The position numbers were made by a program, and so were the translations under genes. Positions 52,022 through 60,953 of a DNA stretch of 62,846 nt are shown here, piece by piece. Location: the NCBI GenBank assembly GCA_964536025.1, contig CAZHXA010000009.1, positions 1 to 62,846 of the forward strand, in the 5' to 3' direction. Within the stretch, counting starts at the first letter, position 1. Each line of letters starts with the position of its first letter. The stretch comes from RGIG4576 sp964536025 (GTDB lineage Bacteria > Bacteroidota > Bacteroidia > Bacteroidales > Muribaculaceae). Under the pieces are notes generated by a model. That model did no database searches. It worked only from the letters and a program-made list of their open reading frames with translations, and was not told the origin of the DNA.

Positions 52022-52996
52022 ATGTTGTCTTTCAATGAATATTTGAATAAAGTAAATGAGACGGTTGTCAATATACAATATCCGTCAAAACCTTCGGAAC
52101 TATATGCTCCCATAGCTTATACTATGGGGCTTGGAGGGAAACGAATTCGTCCTTCGTTGGTGCTTATGTCTTGCGATGCTTTCGGTGGCAATCTTGAAGA
52201 TGCTGTTTTGCCTGCTGTAGGACTGGAATTGTATCACAATTTCACTCTCCTTCATGATGATGTTATGGATAAGGCCGACATTAGACGCGGAAAACCTACC
52301 GTTCACATCAAGTGGAATGAAAACGCAGCAATACTTTCGGGAGATGCTATGCTCACTATGGCTACTCAATACATAGCAAAAGCTCCGGCTATAGTAATGG
52401 CACAAGTCATGGACTTGTATAACAAGACGGCAATGGAAATCTATGAAGGACAACAATATGATGTGGATTTTGAACAGCGATTGGACGTTAAGGAAGAAGA
52501 ATATATTCACATGATAAGGCTTAAAACATCGGTTTTGCTTGGTTGTGCCTGCAAGATGGGTGCTATTATAGGTGGTGCCGATGAAAAAAATGCCGATGCT
52601 ATATATCGTTTTGGCGAACTCATAGGGCTTGCGTTCCAACTGCAAGATGATTTGCTTGATGTGTATGGTGATGAAAAAACTTTCGGCAAAGCAATAGGTG
52701 GGGATATTTTGAATAATAAAAAAACGTTTATGCTCATTAAAGCTTTGGAATTGTCGGTGGGCGATGATAATAAAGAGTTGATGTCGTGGATAAATGCCGA
52801 AAATCCCGATAAAAAAGCTAAAATTCAAGCAGTAACCGATATTTATACTCGTGCGGGGGTGAAAGAAATAGCAGAAAAACGCATTTCACAATACAAAGAG
52901 GAAGCCGTCGCAATTCTTGAAAATATAAACTTGAATGTTGAATCGAAACAGGTGTTCCTTGCATTTGTGGATATGTTGATGAATCGTAAAAAATAG
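52022..52996 (+). CDS. Polyprenyl (isoprenyl) diphosphate synthase
   Basis: This trans-prenyltransferase extends allylic diphosphates with isopentenyl diphosphate, for quinone side chains or shorter prenyl products. The 324-residue protein has both aspartate-rich motifs: DDVMD (residues 79-83) in LLHDDVMDKADIRRG and DDLLD (209-213) in LQDDLLDVYGD. GGKRIRP near residue 40 binds diphosphate. Chain length cannot be judged safely by eye, but the bulky residues before DDVMD hint at a medium to long product. tatD follows after 9 nt. Confidence 0.92.
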   Translation: MLSFNEYLNKVNETVVNIQYPSKPSELYAPIAYTMGLGGKRIRPSLVLMSCDAFGGNLEDAVLPAVGLELYHNFTLLHDDVMDKADIRRGKPTVHIKWNENAAILSGDAMLTMATQYIAKAPAIVMAQVMDLYNKTAMEIYEGQQYDVDFEQRLDVKEEEYIHMIRLKTSVLLGCACKMGAIIGGADEKNADAIYRFGELIGLAFQLQDDLLDVYGDEKTFGKAIGGDILNNKKTFMLIKALELSVGDDNKELMSWINAENPDKKAKIQAVTDIYTRAGVKEIAEKRISQYKEEAVAILENINLNVESKQVFLAFVDMLMNRKK

Positions 52997-53005
52997 CAAG
53001 CGAGC

Positions 53006-53773
53006 ATGATTGATACGCACACACACATATATTTAGAAGAATTTGACGGCGACCATGATGAGGTTGTAGCTCGTGCATTGGAAAACGGTATATCTCACAT
53101 GATACTCCCTAATGTGGACTTGTCTACAATAGAACCTATGCATACTTTGCATGATAAATATCCGCAATGTACTTCGATGGCAATGGGATTGCATCCTACC
53201 GAAGTAAATAGCGATTACCATAAAGAACTTGAGATTGTGAAGCAGTGGCTGGATGCTCGCAAATATGTGGCTGTAGGTGAAATAGGAATTGATTTATATT
53301 GGGATAAAACTTACAGAGAAGAACAAAAAAAGGTGTTTGACACTCAATTGCATTGGGCTTATGACAAAAATATACCTGTCATAATTCATTGCCGTGATGG
53401 ATTGGACACTATTATTGAAGTATTTGAGGAATATTCCGGCGAACTTCCCGGTGGTGTGTTTCACAGTTTTACCGGAAGTGTGGAAGATTTGCAAAGAATA
53501 CGCAAATATGGAGATTTCTACTTTGGTATAAACGGAATTGTTACATTCAAAAAATCTCAAATACCTATTATTCTTCCTGAAATAGGGCTTAATCGCATAT
53601 TGCTTGAAACAGATTCGCCTTATCTTGCTCCTGTTCCTAATAGAGGTAAACGAAATGAAAGTGCAAACGTGTTACATATATGCAAATGTGTTGCAAGCTG
53701 TCTTCATGTTGATGAAAATGAAGTATCAATAAGAACCGATGAAAATGCCATTAGATTATTCAATCTAAGATAA
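53006..53773 (+). CDS. tatD: TatD-family metal-dependent hydrolase
   Basis: The 255-residue TIM-barrel protein is a TatD-type deoxyribonuclease. Metal ligands are visible: His5-x-His7 in MIDTHTHIYLEEFDGD, Glu in VGEIGIDLYWD, His in VIIHCRDGLDT, His in GGVFHSFTG and Asp in LLETDSPYLAPVPNRGKRNE. Members act as 3'-exonucleases on DNA or RNA and in DNA repair. It is the last gene of the run started by the two small lipoproteins. Confidence 0.94.
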   Translation: MIDTHTHIYLEEFDGDHDEVVARALENGISHMILPNVDLSTIEPMHTLHDKYPQCTSMAMGLHPTEVNSDYHKELEIVKQWLDARKYVAVGEIGIDLYWDKTYREEQKKVFDTQLHWAYDKNIPVIIHCRDGLDTIIEVFEEYSGELPGGVFHSFTGSVEDLQRIRKYGDFYFGINGIVTFKKSQIPIILPEIGLNRILLETDSPYLAPVPNRGKRNESANVLHICKCVASCLHVDENEVSIRTDENAIRLFNLR

Positions 53774-53826
53774 TAAATATAATTAACGTTTTTTAACTCG
53801 GGGGGTGAGAATAGACCAATTATACA

Positions 53827-53834
53827 TAACTTTG
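53827..53834 (+). promoter_or_regulatory. -7 element of the acidic lipoprotein gene
   Basis: TAACTTTG lies 28 nt ahead of the ATG at 53863. No -33 TTTG is visible at the usual spacing. Confidence 0.45.
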
Positions 53835-53862
53835 TCGTTGTATTAATTAAAACTAAAAAACA

Positions 53863-54771
53863 ATGATAAAAGATTTTAAAAGTGTATTTGTGGTAATGCT
53901 TGCAATGACTTGTGCATGCTTTGCATCTTGCAGTGACGACAATGACGAACCGAATCCGGATGTTAATGTTACTACCGGGAATGCTAATCCGGCAACCGTA
54001 TTCACACAAGGTGTTCCTACTGCTGTAGGTGATTTAGTAATTACCAAGAATGCAGATGGGCTTGTCACAAAAATCGTTGACGATGAAGATGTTTATACCT
54101 TTGACTACACTGGTGCAAAGGCTAACACAAGCGCAAAGGCAAAATCTCGTGCCGCACGTCCAACAGACTATGACATGACTATGAATGTAGCTTGGGGCGA
54201 TGATGAAGATGGTGTTGATTTCTTCATTAAGCTAAATGCACAAGGCTACATTGAGTATGCATACGAAGAATGTGAAAGCGAGTGGGACGGATTACAAGTT
54301 GACGAATGGTGGTTCAAGTATAACACTGCCGGTCAGCTTATTGAAATGAAGCGTACCGAAGGTGATAACGAAGTAACAACCATTACATACAATGCTGATG
54401 GTGATATAACCAAAGTATCTGTTAGCGACGATGAAGATGGCAACAAAATGGAAACTACAGTGTCATACACTGATGCAACGCACAAGAATGCTATTGTTAA
54501 TAAGAGTGGTATAATGCTTTATGATGATAGTTTCCGCATCGACATGGATGAAATGGCTCCTGCTTACTATGCAGGACTCCTTGGCAAAGGAACTAAGCAC
54601 TTACCTTTGTCTGCCGTAGAAAAAGATTTACGTCCCGGTAATGAAGAGTATGTTGACAACTACTCGTTTGAGTGGGAATTTAATGCGACTGAAATGCCCA
54701 TCAAATTCACCAGCTCATATACTTCTTATTGGGGAACGCAAACAGATGACCCTATAATTTTTAAGTGGTAA
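53863..54771 (+). CDS. Acidic lipoprotein resembling DUF4595 proteins
   Basis: The 302-residue protein has a lipoprotein signal ending at FASC (Cys23), an acidic linker (SDDNDEPNPD) of the kind that sends lipoproteins to the surface in Bacteroidota, and a series of beta-hairpin units such as VYTFDYTG, NTAGQLIEMKRTEGDNEVTT and YNADGDITKVSVSDDEDGNK. This pattern fits the DUF4595 group. Its role is unknown. Codon usage is richer in GC than in the neighbouring glycan genes. It has its own promoter and terminator. Confidence 0.72.
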   Translation: MIKDFKSVFVVMLAMTCACFASCSDDNDEPNPDVNVTTGNANPATVFTQGVPTAVGDLVITKNADGLVTKIVDDEDVYTFDYTGAKANTSAKAKSRAARPTDYDMTMNVAWGDDEDGVDFFIKLNAQGYIEYAYEECESEWDGLQVDEWWFKYNTAGQLIEMKRTEGDNEVTTITYNADGDITKVSVSDDEDGNKMETTVSYTDATHKNAIVNKSGIMLYDDSFRIDMDEMAPAYYAGLLGKGTKHLPLSAVEKDLRPGNEEYVDNYSFEWEFNATEMPIKFTSSYTSYWGTQTDDPIIFKW

Positions 54772-54800
54772 TTTCCGCGTCTTTTCGCGAACCTCATAAG

Positions 54801-54845
54801 GTCCATAACTTTGTGGAAAAACAACCACAAGTTATGGACTTTTAT
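54801..54845 (+). terminator. Terminator of the acidic lipoprotein gene
   Basis: GTCCATAACTTTGTGG (54801-54816) pairs with CCACAAGTTATGGAC (54825-54839) with one bulged T, and TTTTATTT follows. The left arm also contains TAACTTTG. Confidence 0.85.
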
Positions 54846-55126
54846 TTGGCTTATGAACTGGAAAACTGAAAAGTTAATGCCTACGAAATAGCCCTAAAGT
54901 TGAGATGTCAAAGGGAGTTTATAAGAAATTTTTCCTTTTCAGTGTTGATGATTTATTTGTTATCTTCACTAAATATAAACTGATTACATTAGTAGAACGT
55001 ATAGAATCTAAATTTGTACGTTTAATATTCAAAATTTGCAAAATAGGGAATAAGAAAATTTAGCCTGTTTTTCACTAAAATTAGTTCTTTTTTCGGTGTG
55101 ATATATTATTTTTTGATGAAAATATG

Positions 55127-55134
55127 TATTTTTG
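55127..55134 (+). promoter_or_regulatory. -7 element of the AraC-type gene
   Basis: TATTTTTG lies 20 nt before the ATG at 55155, supporting that start over the longer frame from GTG at 55098. Confidence 0.4.
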
Positions 55135-55154
55135 GGAAAAATAATATTCAGTCT

Positions 55155-56027
55155 ATGACAAACGAAGATTTTTATTTTGATAAAGAACTTAATTATAAGA
55201 TATTGCATATAAATTATCACCCTACACATTCTCATGGTGCAATCATTCTTCCATTTACTGTAATTATTTTATGTAAAAAAGGGTCGGCAAAATTGCAATT
55301 TAATCTTGAAACATATAATTTGGAACAAGATTCCATACTATGTATGCATCCCAATACTACTTTAAAACCATTAGAAATGAGTGGTGATGCCGAGTGTATG
55401 GTGTTGACATTTGCTCAAGATGCTGTAATTGATTCTACCATAGGCTTTAGAGTTGAATATTTAGGTAATATATTTGCAAATCCATATAAAAAATTGGATG
55501 ATGAATGTGAAAAACAGATAATATATAACTTATTTAACACACTCGATTATTATTCAAAACTTGAGCAACGTTTTGAACGAAATACCGATTTTGTTTATGG
55601 AATCATAAGGAATATTATAATCACAGTTGCAGAGTTTGCAAAAAAAGAATCTGGATTTTCGGCTTTTTCGGGCAATACTTATACGACAACCGATAATTAT
55701 TTTAGAACTTTCATGAAACTCTTATCGGAACATAGTAAAACTCAACATAATGTCGCTTTTTATGCCGATAAGTTATGTATTACGCCTAAATATTTGAATG
55801 AGATTTGCCGTAAAAAGACAAAGAAAACGGCAAAGGAAGTTATTACGCGTAATGTGATTGCACAAATTAAAAATGCATTGATTGTGTCGGGAACATCGGT
55901 GCAGCGTATTGCTTACGATTTTAATTTCTGTGACCAATCGAGTTTTGGTAAATATTTTAAGAAAGCGGTAGGAGTGGCTCCCATGGCTTTCAGGAACAAG
56001 CATAGTCAACTTTCAGAAGACGATTGA
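55155..56027 (+). CDS. AraC-family transcriptional regulator
   Basis: The 290-residue protein has an N-terminal cupin-like sensor domain (about 10-165, with HPTHSHGAIILPFTVIILCK) and a C-terminal AraC double helix-turn-helix (about 185-285: ADKLCITPKYLNEICRKKTK and VQRIAYDFNFCDQSSFGKYF). The ligand is unknown. It lies 134 nt before a GH20 hexosaminidase in the same direction, with a striking inverted repeat over the GH20 promoter, so control of that gene is plausible. Confidence 0.9.
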   Translation: MTNEDFYFDKELNYKILHINYHPTHSHGAIILPFTVIILCKKGSAKLQFNLETYNLEQDSILCMHPNTTLKPLEMSGDAECMVLTFAQDAVIDSTIGFRVEYLGNIFANPYKKLDDECEKQIIYNLFNTLDYYSKLEQRFERNTDFVYGIIRNIIITVAEFAKKESGFSAFSGNTYTTTDNYFRTFMKLLSEHSKTQHNVAFYADKLCITPKYLNEICRKKTKKTAKEVITRNVIAQIKNALIVSGTSVQRIAYDFNFCDQSSFGKYFKKAVGVAPMAFRNKHSQLSEDD

Positions 56028-56070
56028 AACCTGAAAAATAAGTAATCCCTAAATAATAAATATAGAAATT

Positions 56071-56135
56071 ATTGCTCCAAAGTTATGGCGTGTTGAAATA
56101 TTCAATATTTTACGTAACTTTGGAGTAATCTTTTT
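56071..56135. promoter_or_regulatory. Inverted repeat over the GH20 promoter; possible operator and terminator
   Basis: ATTGCTCCAAAGTTA (56071-56085) and TAACTTTGGAGTAAT (56115-56129) are reverse complements except for one base. Inside lies a smaller palindrome TTGAAATATTCAA (56093-56105). The right arm is followed by CTTTTT, so the RNA hairpin could end AraC-gene transcripts, while the DNA carries the GH20 -33 and -7 elements. Confidence 0.6.
56093..56122 (+). promoter_or_regulatory. GH20 promoter
   Basis: TTG (56093-56095) and TAACTTTG (56115-56122) are 19 nt apart, inside the inverted repeat. The leader would be about 33 nt. Confidence 0.6.
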
Positions 56136-56161
56136 ATAAACCTTATAACTATTATAGCTTT

Positions 56162-58654
56162 ATGGCATCAGGTCTTGTGAAGAAAATGTTGTTTGGCACA
56201 TTGGCAACAATCTCATTAGGTGCTTCGTCACAATCGCCAGTATCGGTGAAATGGGTGATGGGAGAAAACGGCGTTCAACCTAATAAATATAGTGCGAAAT
56301 ATGTTTTTACTAATATAAGTGATGAGGAACTGGATGGAAATTGGTCGTTTTATTTCAATCAATTTCCTCGCACTATGAAAACGGGAGAAAATTCACCGTT
56401 GTCAATAAAAGTGGTGAAAAAAGGTTATTACTATTTTACTCCTAACGAAAATTACAAACCTTTGGCTCCGGGTGATTCGCTGGTTGTGGATTTAGTGCTT
56501 AACGGTGTTTATCCTGGTATTAGCTTTGGCCCCGATGGAGGACATTTTGCTTTTCATGGAGGACAACCCATAGGCGTACCGTTTGTTCGTCAAGCAATGA
56601 ATAATCCATTACAATGGGCGGCAAAAGGTAAAGAATATGTGAATTATCCCGATGGTAAATTTGTGTTTGAAAAGAATGAGAAAATCAATCCACAGAATAG
56701 CAGAATAGAACTTGGTGTTTATGATATATTGCCTACTCCTAAAAATATAGGAAAACTTGGTAAAGATGTGAAAATACCAAGTCTTATTTCAATTCACGTT
56801 AGCGAGAATTCAATTAATTATGTTTCCGATTATTTGATGGAGAAAATTGAATCTTGTGGCATTTCAACATCGAGAAAAGCAAAATTCCAAATAAAATTAT
56901 CGCTTTTGAATGATAATAGTAAAAACGAGGAATTTTATACGCTTAATGTAAAGAAAAATATAATAGAAATTGCAGGTAATTCGACTAAAGGAGTACACAA
57001 TGGAGTGAAAACTCTTGTGGCAGCACTTGAACGTACGAATGGGGAAAATATATTGAAGGAGGTAGCAATTACCGACTATCCTGACTTGCGACATCGTGGA
57101 ATGATGCTCGATATAGCAAGAAATTATACTCCTTATGAAAGCATAAAAGATTTTATTGATATTCTTGCGTCTTATAAGATAAATGTATTTCACTTTCATT
57201 TCAATGATGATGAAGCGTGGAGAATTGAAATACCGAGCTTGCCTGAACTTACAACTTATGGCTCTCGAAAGGGAATGACGCATGATGAAAAGGATTTTCT
57301 CATGCAAACTTATGCCGGCAATGGCAATCCTGACGATTTGTCAACAACCGCTAATGGATATATAACAAGCGAACAATTCGTGGAACTTATAAAGTATGCT
57401 CATAATAGGGGCGTAGAGATAATTCCTGAAATAGAGACTCCCGGTCATGCTCGTGCTGTGATTCTTTCTATGAAAAACAGATATAATAAATATATTGATT
57501 CCGATAGAGAAAAAGCAGAGGAATTTATCGTGTGGGATACCGAGGATACAACTGCTTATACTTCGGTACAAGGTTATAGCGATAATGTATTGAATCTTGC
57601 TGTTCCGGGTACTTATAGATTTGTTAAAAAGATTATCGATGAGCTTGAAATAATGTATGAAAAAGCCGGTGTGAAACTTAAAACCGTACATTTAGGAGGT
57701 GATGAAGTTGCCGATGGAGCATGGAACAACTCTCCGGCTATTAAACGGATGATGGCGGAAAATGGATTTACTAAAATAAGACAAATCGAAGAGTTTTATA
57801 TCGACCAAATCACGGCTTATCTTGATAATAAAGGAATTAGAGCCGGAGCTTGGCAAGAAGCGGCGTTGAAACATTCAAATGACTTTAACGAGAAAGTGAA
57901 AAATCGTTTTTATATGATTAACGGATGGAGCACTGTGGGTAGTCGTGATACAATACCTTATTATATAGCAAATAGTGGTTATCCTGTTATATTGAGTAAC
58001 GCAAATAATTGTTATCTTGATTTTATGTATTCTCGCCATCAAGACGAACCCGGTCATAATTGGGGCGGAACGGTAGATGAGTTTACTTCGTGGGAGGCAC
58101 AGCCGTTTAATGTTTATCGTTCGGCACGACGTACAATTTCGGGTAAACTAAATAATTTAGAAACTATCGAGAAGGGAAAACCGGTAATTGAAAAGAAAGA
58201 AAATATAGTGGGTATTCAAGGTCAACTTTGGGCAGAAACAATTCGTGGCTATAAAACCGTACAATATTATGTGTTGCCTAAGATTTTCGGTATAGTAGAA
58301 CGTGGGTGGAATGCATATCCTTTATGGGGTAATGATAATTATGATAGCAAATCTTATTTAAATGAGCGAGCTCGTTATAATATGATTATAGGCATTAAGG
58401 AATTACCTCAACTTGCTAAACGTGGAGCTGAATTTCATTTGGGACAGCCGGGATTGATAGTGAAAGATGGAAGTCTGGTTGCAAATAAGCAATATCCTGA
58501 TGTGGTGATACGCTATACGCTTGATGGAAGTGACCCTACGGATAAATCTCCGATGTGGAATGGACCTGTTGCAATACCCGATGGAATAAAACTTGTAAAA
58601 GCAAGAGCATTTTATCTTGGAAAACAGAGTGTTGTAACATTTCTATGGCTATAA
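56162..58654 (+). CDS. Exported beta-N-acetylhexosaminidase (GH20)
   Basis: The 830-residue enzyme removes terminal N-acetylhexosamine from glycans, for example host mucin or chitobiose. A signal peptide (MLFGTLATISLGASSQ) leads into a carbohydrate-binding CHB_HEX domain (about 25-165), a GH20b-like domain, and the catalytic barrel (about 305-690) with the catalytic Asp514-Glu515 pair in HLGGDEVADGAW. A chitobiase C-terminal domain ends the protein (YTLDGSDPTDKSPMWNGPVA). It ends at a strong terminator. Confidence 0.95.
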   Translation: MASGLVKKMLFGTLATISLGASSQSPVSVKWVMGENGVQPNKYSAKYVFTNISDEELDGNWSFYFNQFPRTMKTGENSPLSIKVVKKGYYYFTPNENYKPLAPGDSLVVDLVLNGVYPGISFGPDGGHFAFHGGQPIGVPFVRQAMNNPLQWAAKGKEYVNYPDGKFVFEKNEKINPQNSRIELGVYDILPTPKNIGKLGKDVKIPSLISIHVSENSINYVSDYLMEKIESCGISTSRKAKFQIKLSLLNDNSKNEEFYTLNVKKNIIEIAGNSTKGVHNGVKTLVAALERTNGENILKEVAITDYPDLRHRGMMLDIARNYTPYESIKDFIDILASYKINVFHFHFNDDEAWRIEIPSLPELTTYGSRKGMTHDEKDFLMQTYAGNGNPDDLSTTANGYITSEQFVELIKYAHNRGVEIIPEIETPGHARAVILSMKNRYNKYIDSDREKAEEFIVWDTEDTTAYTSVQGYSDNVLNLAVPGTYRFVKKIIDELEIMYEKAGVKLKTVHLGGDEVADGAWNNSPAIKRMMAENGFTKIRQIEEFYIDQITAYLDNKGIRAGAWQEAALKHSNDFNEKVKNRFYMINGWSTVGSRDTIPYYIANSGYPVILSNANNCYLDFMYSRHQDEPGHNWGGTVDEFTSWEAQPFNVYRSARRTISGKLNNLETIEKGKPVIEKKENIVGIQGQLWAETIRGYKTVQYYVLPKIFGIVERGWNAYPLWGNDNYDSKSYLNERARYNMIIGIKELPQLAKRGAEFHLGQPGLIVKDGSLVANKQYPDVVIRYTLDGSDPTDKSPMWNGPVAIPDGIKLVKARAFYLGKQSVVTFLWL

Positions 58655-58660
58655 ACTGAA

Positions 58661-58697
58661 AATAATGTGGTTCAATTTTGAACTACATTATTTTTTT
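58661..58697 (+). terminator. GH20 terminator
   Basis: AATAATGTGGTTC (58661-58673) pairs with GAACTACATTATT (58680-58692) with one G-T pair, followed by a run of T to 58697. Confidence 0.88.
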
Positions 58698-58771
58698 GTG
58701 TTTATGTGTCATTAAATGGGCTGTATGTGACCTTTTTATTGTATCGGTGCTGAAAACTCATGTTTTTTCAC

Positions 58772-58779
58772 TACTTTTG
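58772..58779 (+). promoter_or_regulatory. argH -7 element
   Basis: TACTTTTG lies 42 nt before the argH start codon. A -33 element is not clear. Confidence 0.4.
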
Positions 58780-58821
58780 CAACTAAAGCAATGTTTTTTA
58801 TTAGAATAAACAGATACGGTT

Positions 58822-60165
58822 ATGGCAATGAAGCTATGGGAAAAGTCGGTACAAGTCGATCATGATGTCGAATCTTATACTGTGGGTAGAGATAGAGAAA
58901 TGGACATGTATCTTGCTCGTTATGATGTGCTTGGTTCACTCGCTCATATAAAAATGCTGGAGTCGATAGATTTGCTTACGGCTGAAGAACTTGAGCGTTT
59001 AACATCGGCTTTGCGTGAAATTTATGATGAAATAGAAAAAGATAAATTCAATATAGAGGAAGGTATTGAAGATGTTCATTCTCAAGTAGAACTTATGTTG
59101 ACTCGTCGACTTGGTGATGTGGGTAAAAAAATACACTCCGGTCGCTCCCGTAATGATCAAGTGCTTGTAGACTTGAGATTATTTATTCGTAGTGAACTTG
59201 AAAGCGTTGTGGATAGCGTAACTTCTTTGTTTAAGGCTTTGCTAGCTCAATCGGAACGTTATAAACAAGTTCTTATGCCTGGATATACTCATTTACAGGT
59301 AGCTATGCCGTCGTCTTTCGGTTTGTGGTTCGGAGCTTATGCTGAGTCGCTTGTAGACGATTTAACTGTTTTGCAAGCAGCCTATAAGGTAACCAATCGT
59401 AATCCGTTGGGTTCGGCTGCCGGCTATGGTTCTTCTTTTCCGTTAAATCGAACAATGACCACTCGTTTGCTTGGTTTTGAGTCTCTTGATTATAATGTGG
59501 TTTATGCACAGATGGGAAGGGGTAAAACAGAACGTATAGTAGCTCAAGCTCTTGCCAATGTAGCTGCTACTGTGTCAAAATTGGCATTTGATGCTTGTAT
59601 GTATAACAGTCAGAATTTTGGTTTTATAAAATTGCCTGATGAATATACCACAGGGTCTTCTATTATGCCACACAAAAAAAATCCAGACGTGTTTGAGTTG
59701 ACTCGAGCAAAATGTAATAAACTTCAGGCATTGCCGTATGAAATAACGCTGATAACAAATAATTTGCCTTGTGGCTATTTCAGAGATTTGCAAATGATAA
59801 AGGAATCTTTTTTACCTGCGTTTTCTGAATTAAGAAATATACTTGCAATGGTTACCGCAATGGTGAGCAGTGTGAAAGTAAATGAGCATATATTGGACGA
59901 TAGTCGTTATGACTTGATGTTCTCGGTGGAAGAGGTAAATCGTTTAGCTAAAGATGGCATGCCGTTCCGTGATGCTTATAAAAAAGTAGGATTAGACATA
60001 GAAGTAGGTAAATTTTCTCCTGTGAAGGAAGCTAATCACACGCATGAAGGGTCTATTGGAAATCTTTGTAATGATAAGGTTGAAGAATTATATGATTCAA
60101 TTTTGAAGAACTTTGATTTTGATACATATCATTTGGCTTTTGATTTATTGTTGGGACGTAAGTGA
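58822..60165 (+). CDS. argH: Argininosuccinate lyase
   Basis: ArgH splits argininosuccinate into arginine and fumarate, the last step of arginine synthesis. The 447-residue protein belongs to the same superfamily as purB. The signature GSSIMPHKKNPD starts at residue 278, with Ser280 as the likely catalytic serine, and HSGRSRNDQV near residue 110 is the argininosuccinate-binding motif. ATG at 58828 is an alternative start. Its TGA shares a base with the ATG of the next gene. Confidence 0.96.
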   Translation: MAMKLWEKSVQVDHDVESYTVGRDREMDMYLARYDVLGSLAHIKMLESIDLLTAEELERLTSALREIYDEIEKDKFNIEEGIEDVHSQVELMLTRRLGDVGKKIHSGRSRNDQVLVDLRLFIRSELESVVDSVTSLFKALLAQSERYKQVLMPGYTHLQVAMPSSFGLWFGAYAESLVDDLTVLQAAYKVTNRNPLGSAAGYGSSFPLNRTMTTRLLGFESLDYNVVYAQMGRGKTERIVAQALANVAATVSKLAFDACMYNSQNFGFIKLPDEYTTGSSIMPHKKNPDVFELTRAKCNKLQALPYEITLITNNLPCGYFRDLQMIKESFLPAFSELRNILAMVTAMVSSVKVNEHILDDSRYDLMFSVEEVNRLAKDGMPFRDAYKKVGLDIEVGKFSPVKEANHTHEGSIGNLCNDKVEELYDSILKNFDFDTYHLAFDLLLGRK

Positions 60166-60656
60166 TGAAAATAATACTTAATATAGTGTGCTTATTGCTT
60201 TGTTGCATTACGGTTCTATCGTGTACCGAAGTGAACGATAGAAACAGAATTCCACAGCGAGAAGTGTATATAGACTTATCAACAATGGGGTATTGGTCGC
60301 AATATGGAGCTTATACGCCCGGCTCGTATCGTGTGTTTAGTGTGATAGATAGAATTCCGGCAAATTATCCCTTTACGGCAAAAACAAGAACAGGATTTGG
60401 AGGAGTGCTGATTTATAATACCCCTTATGGGAATGTATGTGCATTTGATTTAAGCTGTCCTGTTGAGCGTAAGGAAAAAGTTTGCGTAGTTGTAGATGAT
60501 AACGCCAATGAAGCTGTGTGCAAAGTGTGTGGTTCTCATTATGAATTGATGGAGGGAACCGGAAGCCCCATTTCAGGAAAAGCTGTTAGTGATAACGTTT
60601 GGTTGACCAAGTATTCGGCTGTAAAATCGGGAAGTGGATATAATATAAGAAATTAA
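60165..60656 (+). CDS. Lipoprotein with incomplete Rieske-like ligand motifs
   Basis: The 163-residue product has a lipoprotein signal ending at VLSC (Cys20). The C-terminal half has Cys98-Pro-Val and then Cys119-Lys-Val-Cys122-Gly-Ser-His125. A Rieske [2Fe-2S] site needs CxH followed by CxxH; here the second motif (CGSH) is present but the first lacks its histidine. It may bind a different metal site, or be a degenerate Rieske fold. It is coupled to argH by a TGATG overlap. No proven function is known to me. Confidence 0.65.
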   Translation: MKIILNIVCLLLCCITVLSCTEVNDRNRIPQREVYIDLSTMGYWSQYGAYTPGSYRVFSVIDRIPANYPFTAKTRTGFGGVLIYNTPYGNVCAFDLSCPVERKEKVCVVVDDNANEAVCKVCGSHYELMEGTGSPISGKAVSDNVWLTKYSAVKSGSGYNIRN

Positions 60657-60757
60657 AGAAGCCGTTTTGTAAAAAAAACGGGACGACAAGAGCTGATGTA
60701 TAAAAAGAGATAAATTGATTGAGAAAATAAGAAAAATAAGTTGAGAAAAAACTTTTA

Positions 60758-60789
60758 TTGTTGAAAATCAAGAAAAAATTGTATCTTTG
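60758..60789 (+). promoter_or_regulatory. rpsU upstream promoter P1
   Basis: TTG at 60758-60760 or 60761-60763 lies 21 or 18 nt before the -7 TATCTTTG (60782-60789). The transcript would start about 235 nt before the rpsU start codon. Confidence 0.6.
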
Positions 60790-60813
60790 CACCCGTTAAA
60801 AAGAGAGGAGGTT

Positions 60814-60840
60814 GTGTTTTACCCCTTAGAAAAGATGTAA
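60814..60840 (+). CDS. Possible 8-codon leader peptide
   Basis: GTG at 60814 opens the frame MFYPLEKM and ends at TAA. It lies 2 nt after the AGGAGG core at 60806-60811, which is closer than normal for initiation. It is listed only because Shine-Dalgarno cores are rare in this genome and this frame sits directly behind one. Confidence 0.2.
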   Translation: MFYPLEKM

Positions 60841-60859
60841 ACGATTGAAATATAACAAT

Positions 60860-60910
60860 ATGGCGTTGGGCTATGACGCACTTTCTGCATTTGTTGAAAA
60901 ATGTAGCTAA
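60860..60910 (+). CDS. Possible 16-codon leader peptide
   Basis: ATG at 60860 opens the frame MALGYDALSAFVEKCS ending at TAA, placed between the two rpsU promoters and preceded by an AT-rich stretch typical of start sites in this phylum. There is no family evidence and it may be chance. Confidence 0.25.
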   Translation: MALGYDALSAFVEKCS

Positions 60911-60953
60911 TAAGTATATATAGCCATTGTTAAAAAAAATGGCGGTGAAAAGT

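Larger units (their letters stand above)
54772..55154. other. 383-nt intergenic region before the AraC-type gene
   Basis: It contains the terminator of the preceding lipoprotein gene (54801-54845), a second -7-like TAAATTTG at 55009-55016, and the -7 element nearest to the AraC-type gene (55127-55134). The rest is AT-rich with no supported gene. Confidence 0.5.

Noticed and set aside
52100..52828. 242-codon antisense frame
   Set aside because: It lies entirely within the polyprenyl synthetase gene, whose motifs are complete, and its translation shows no domain.
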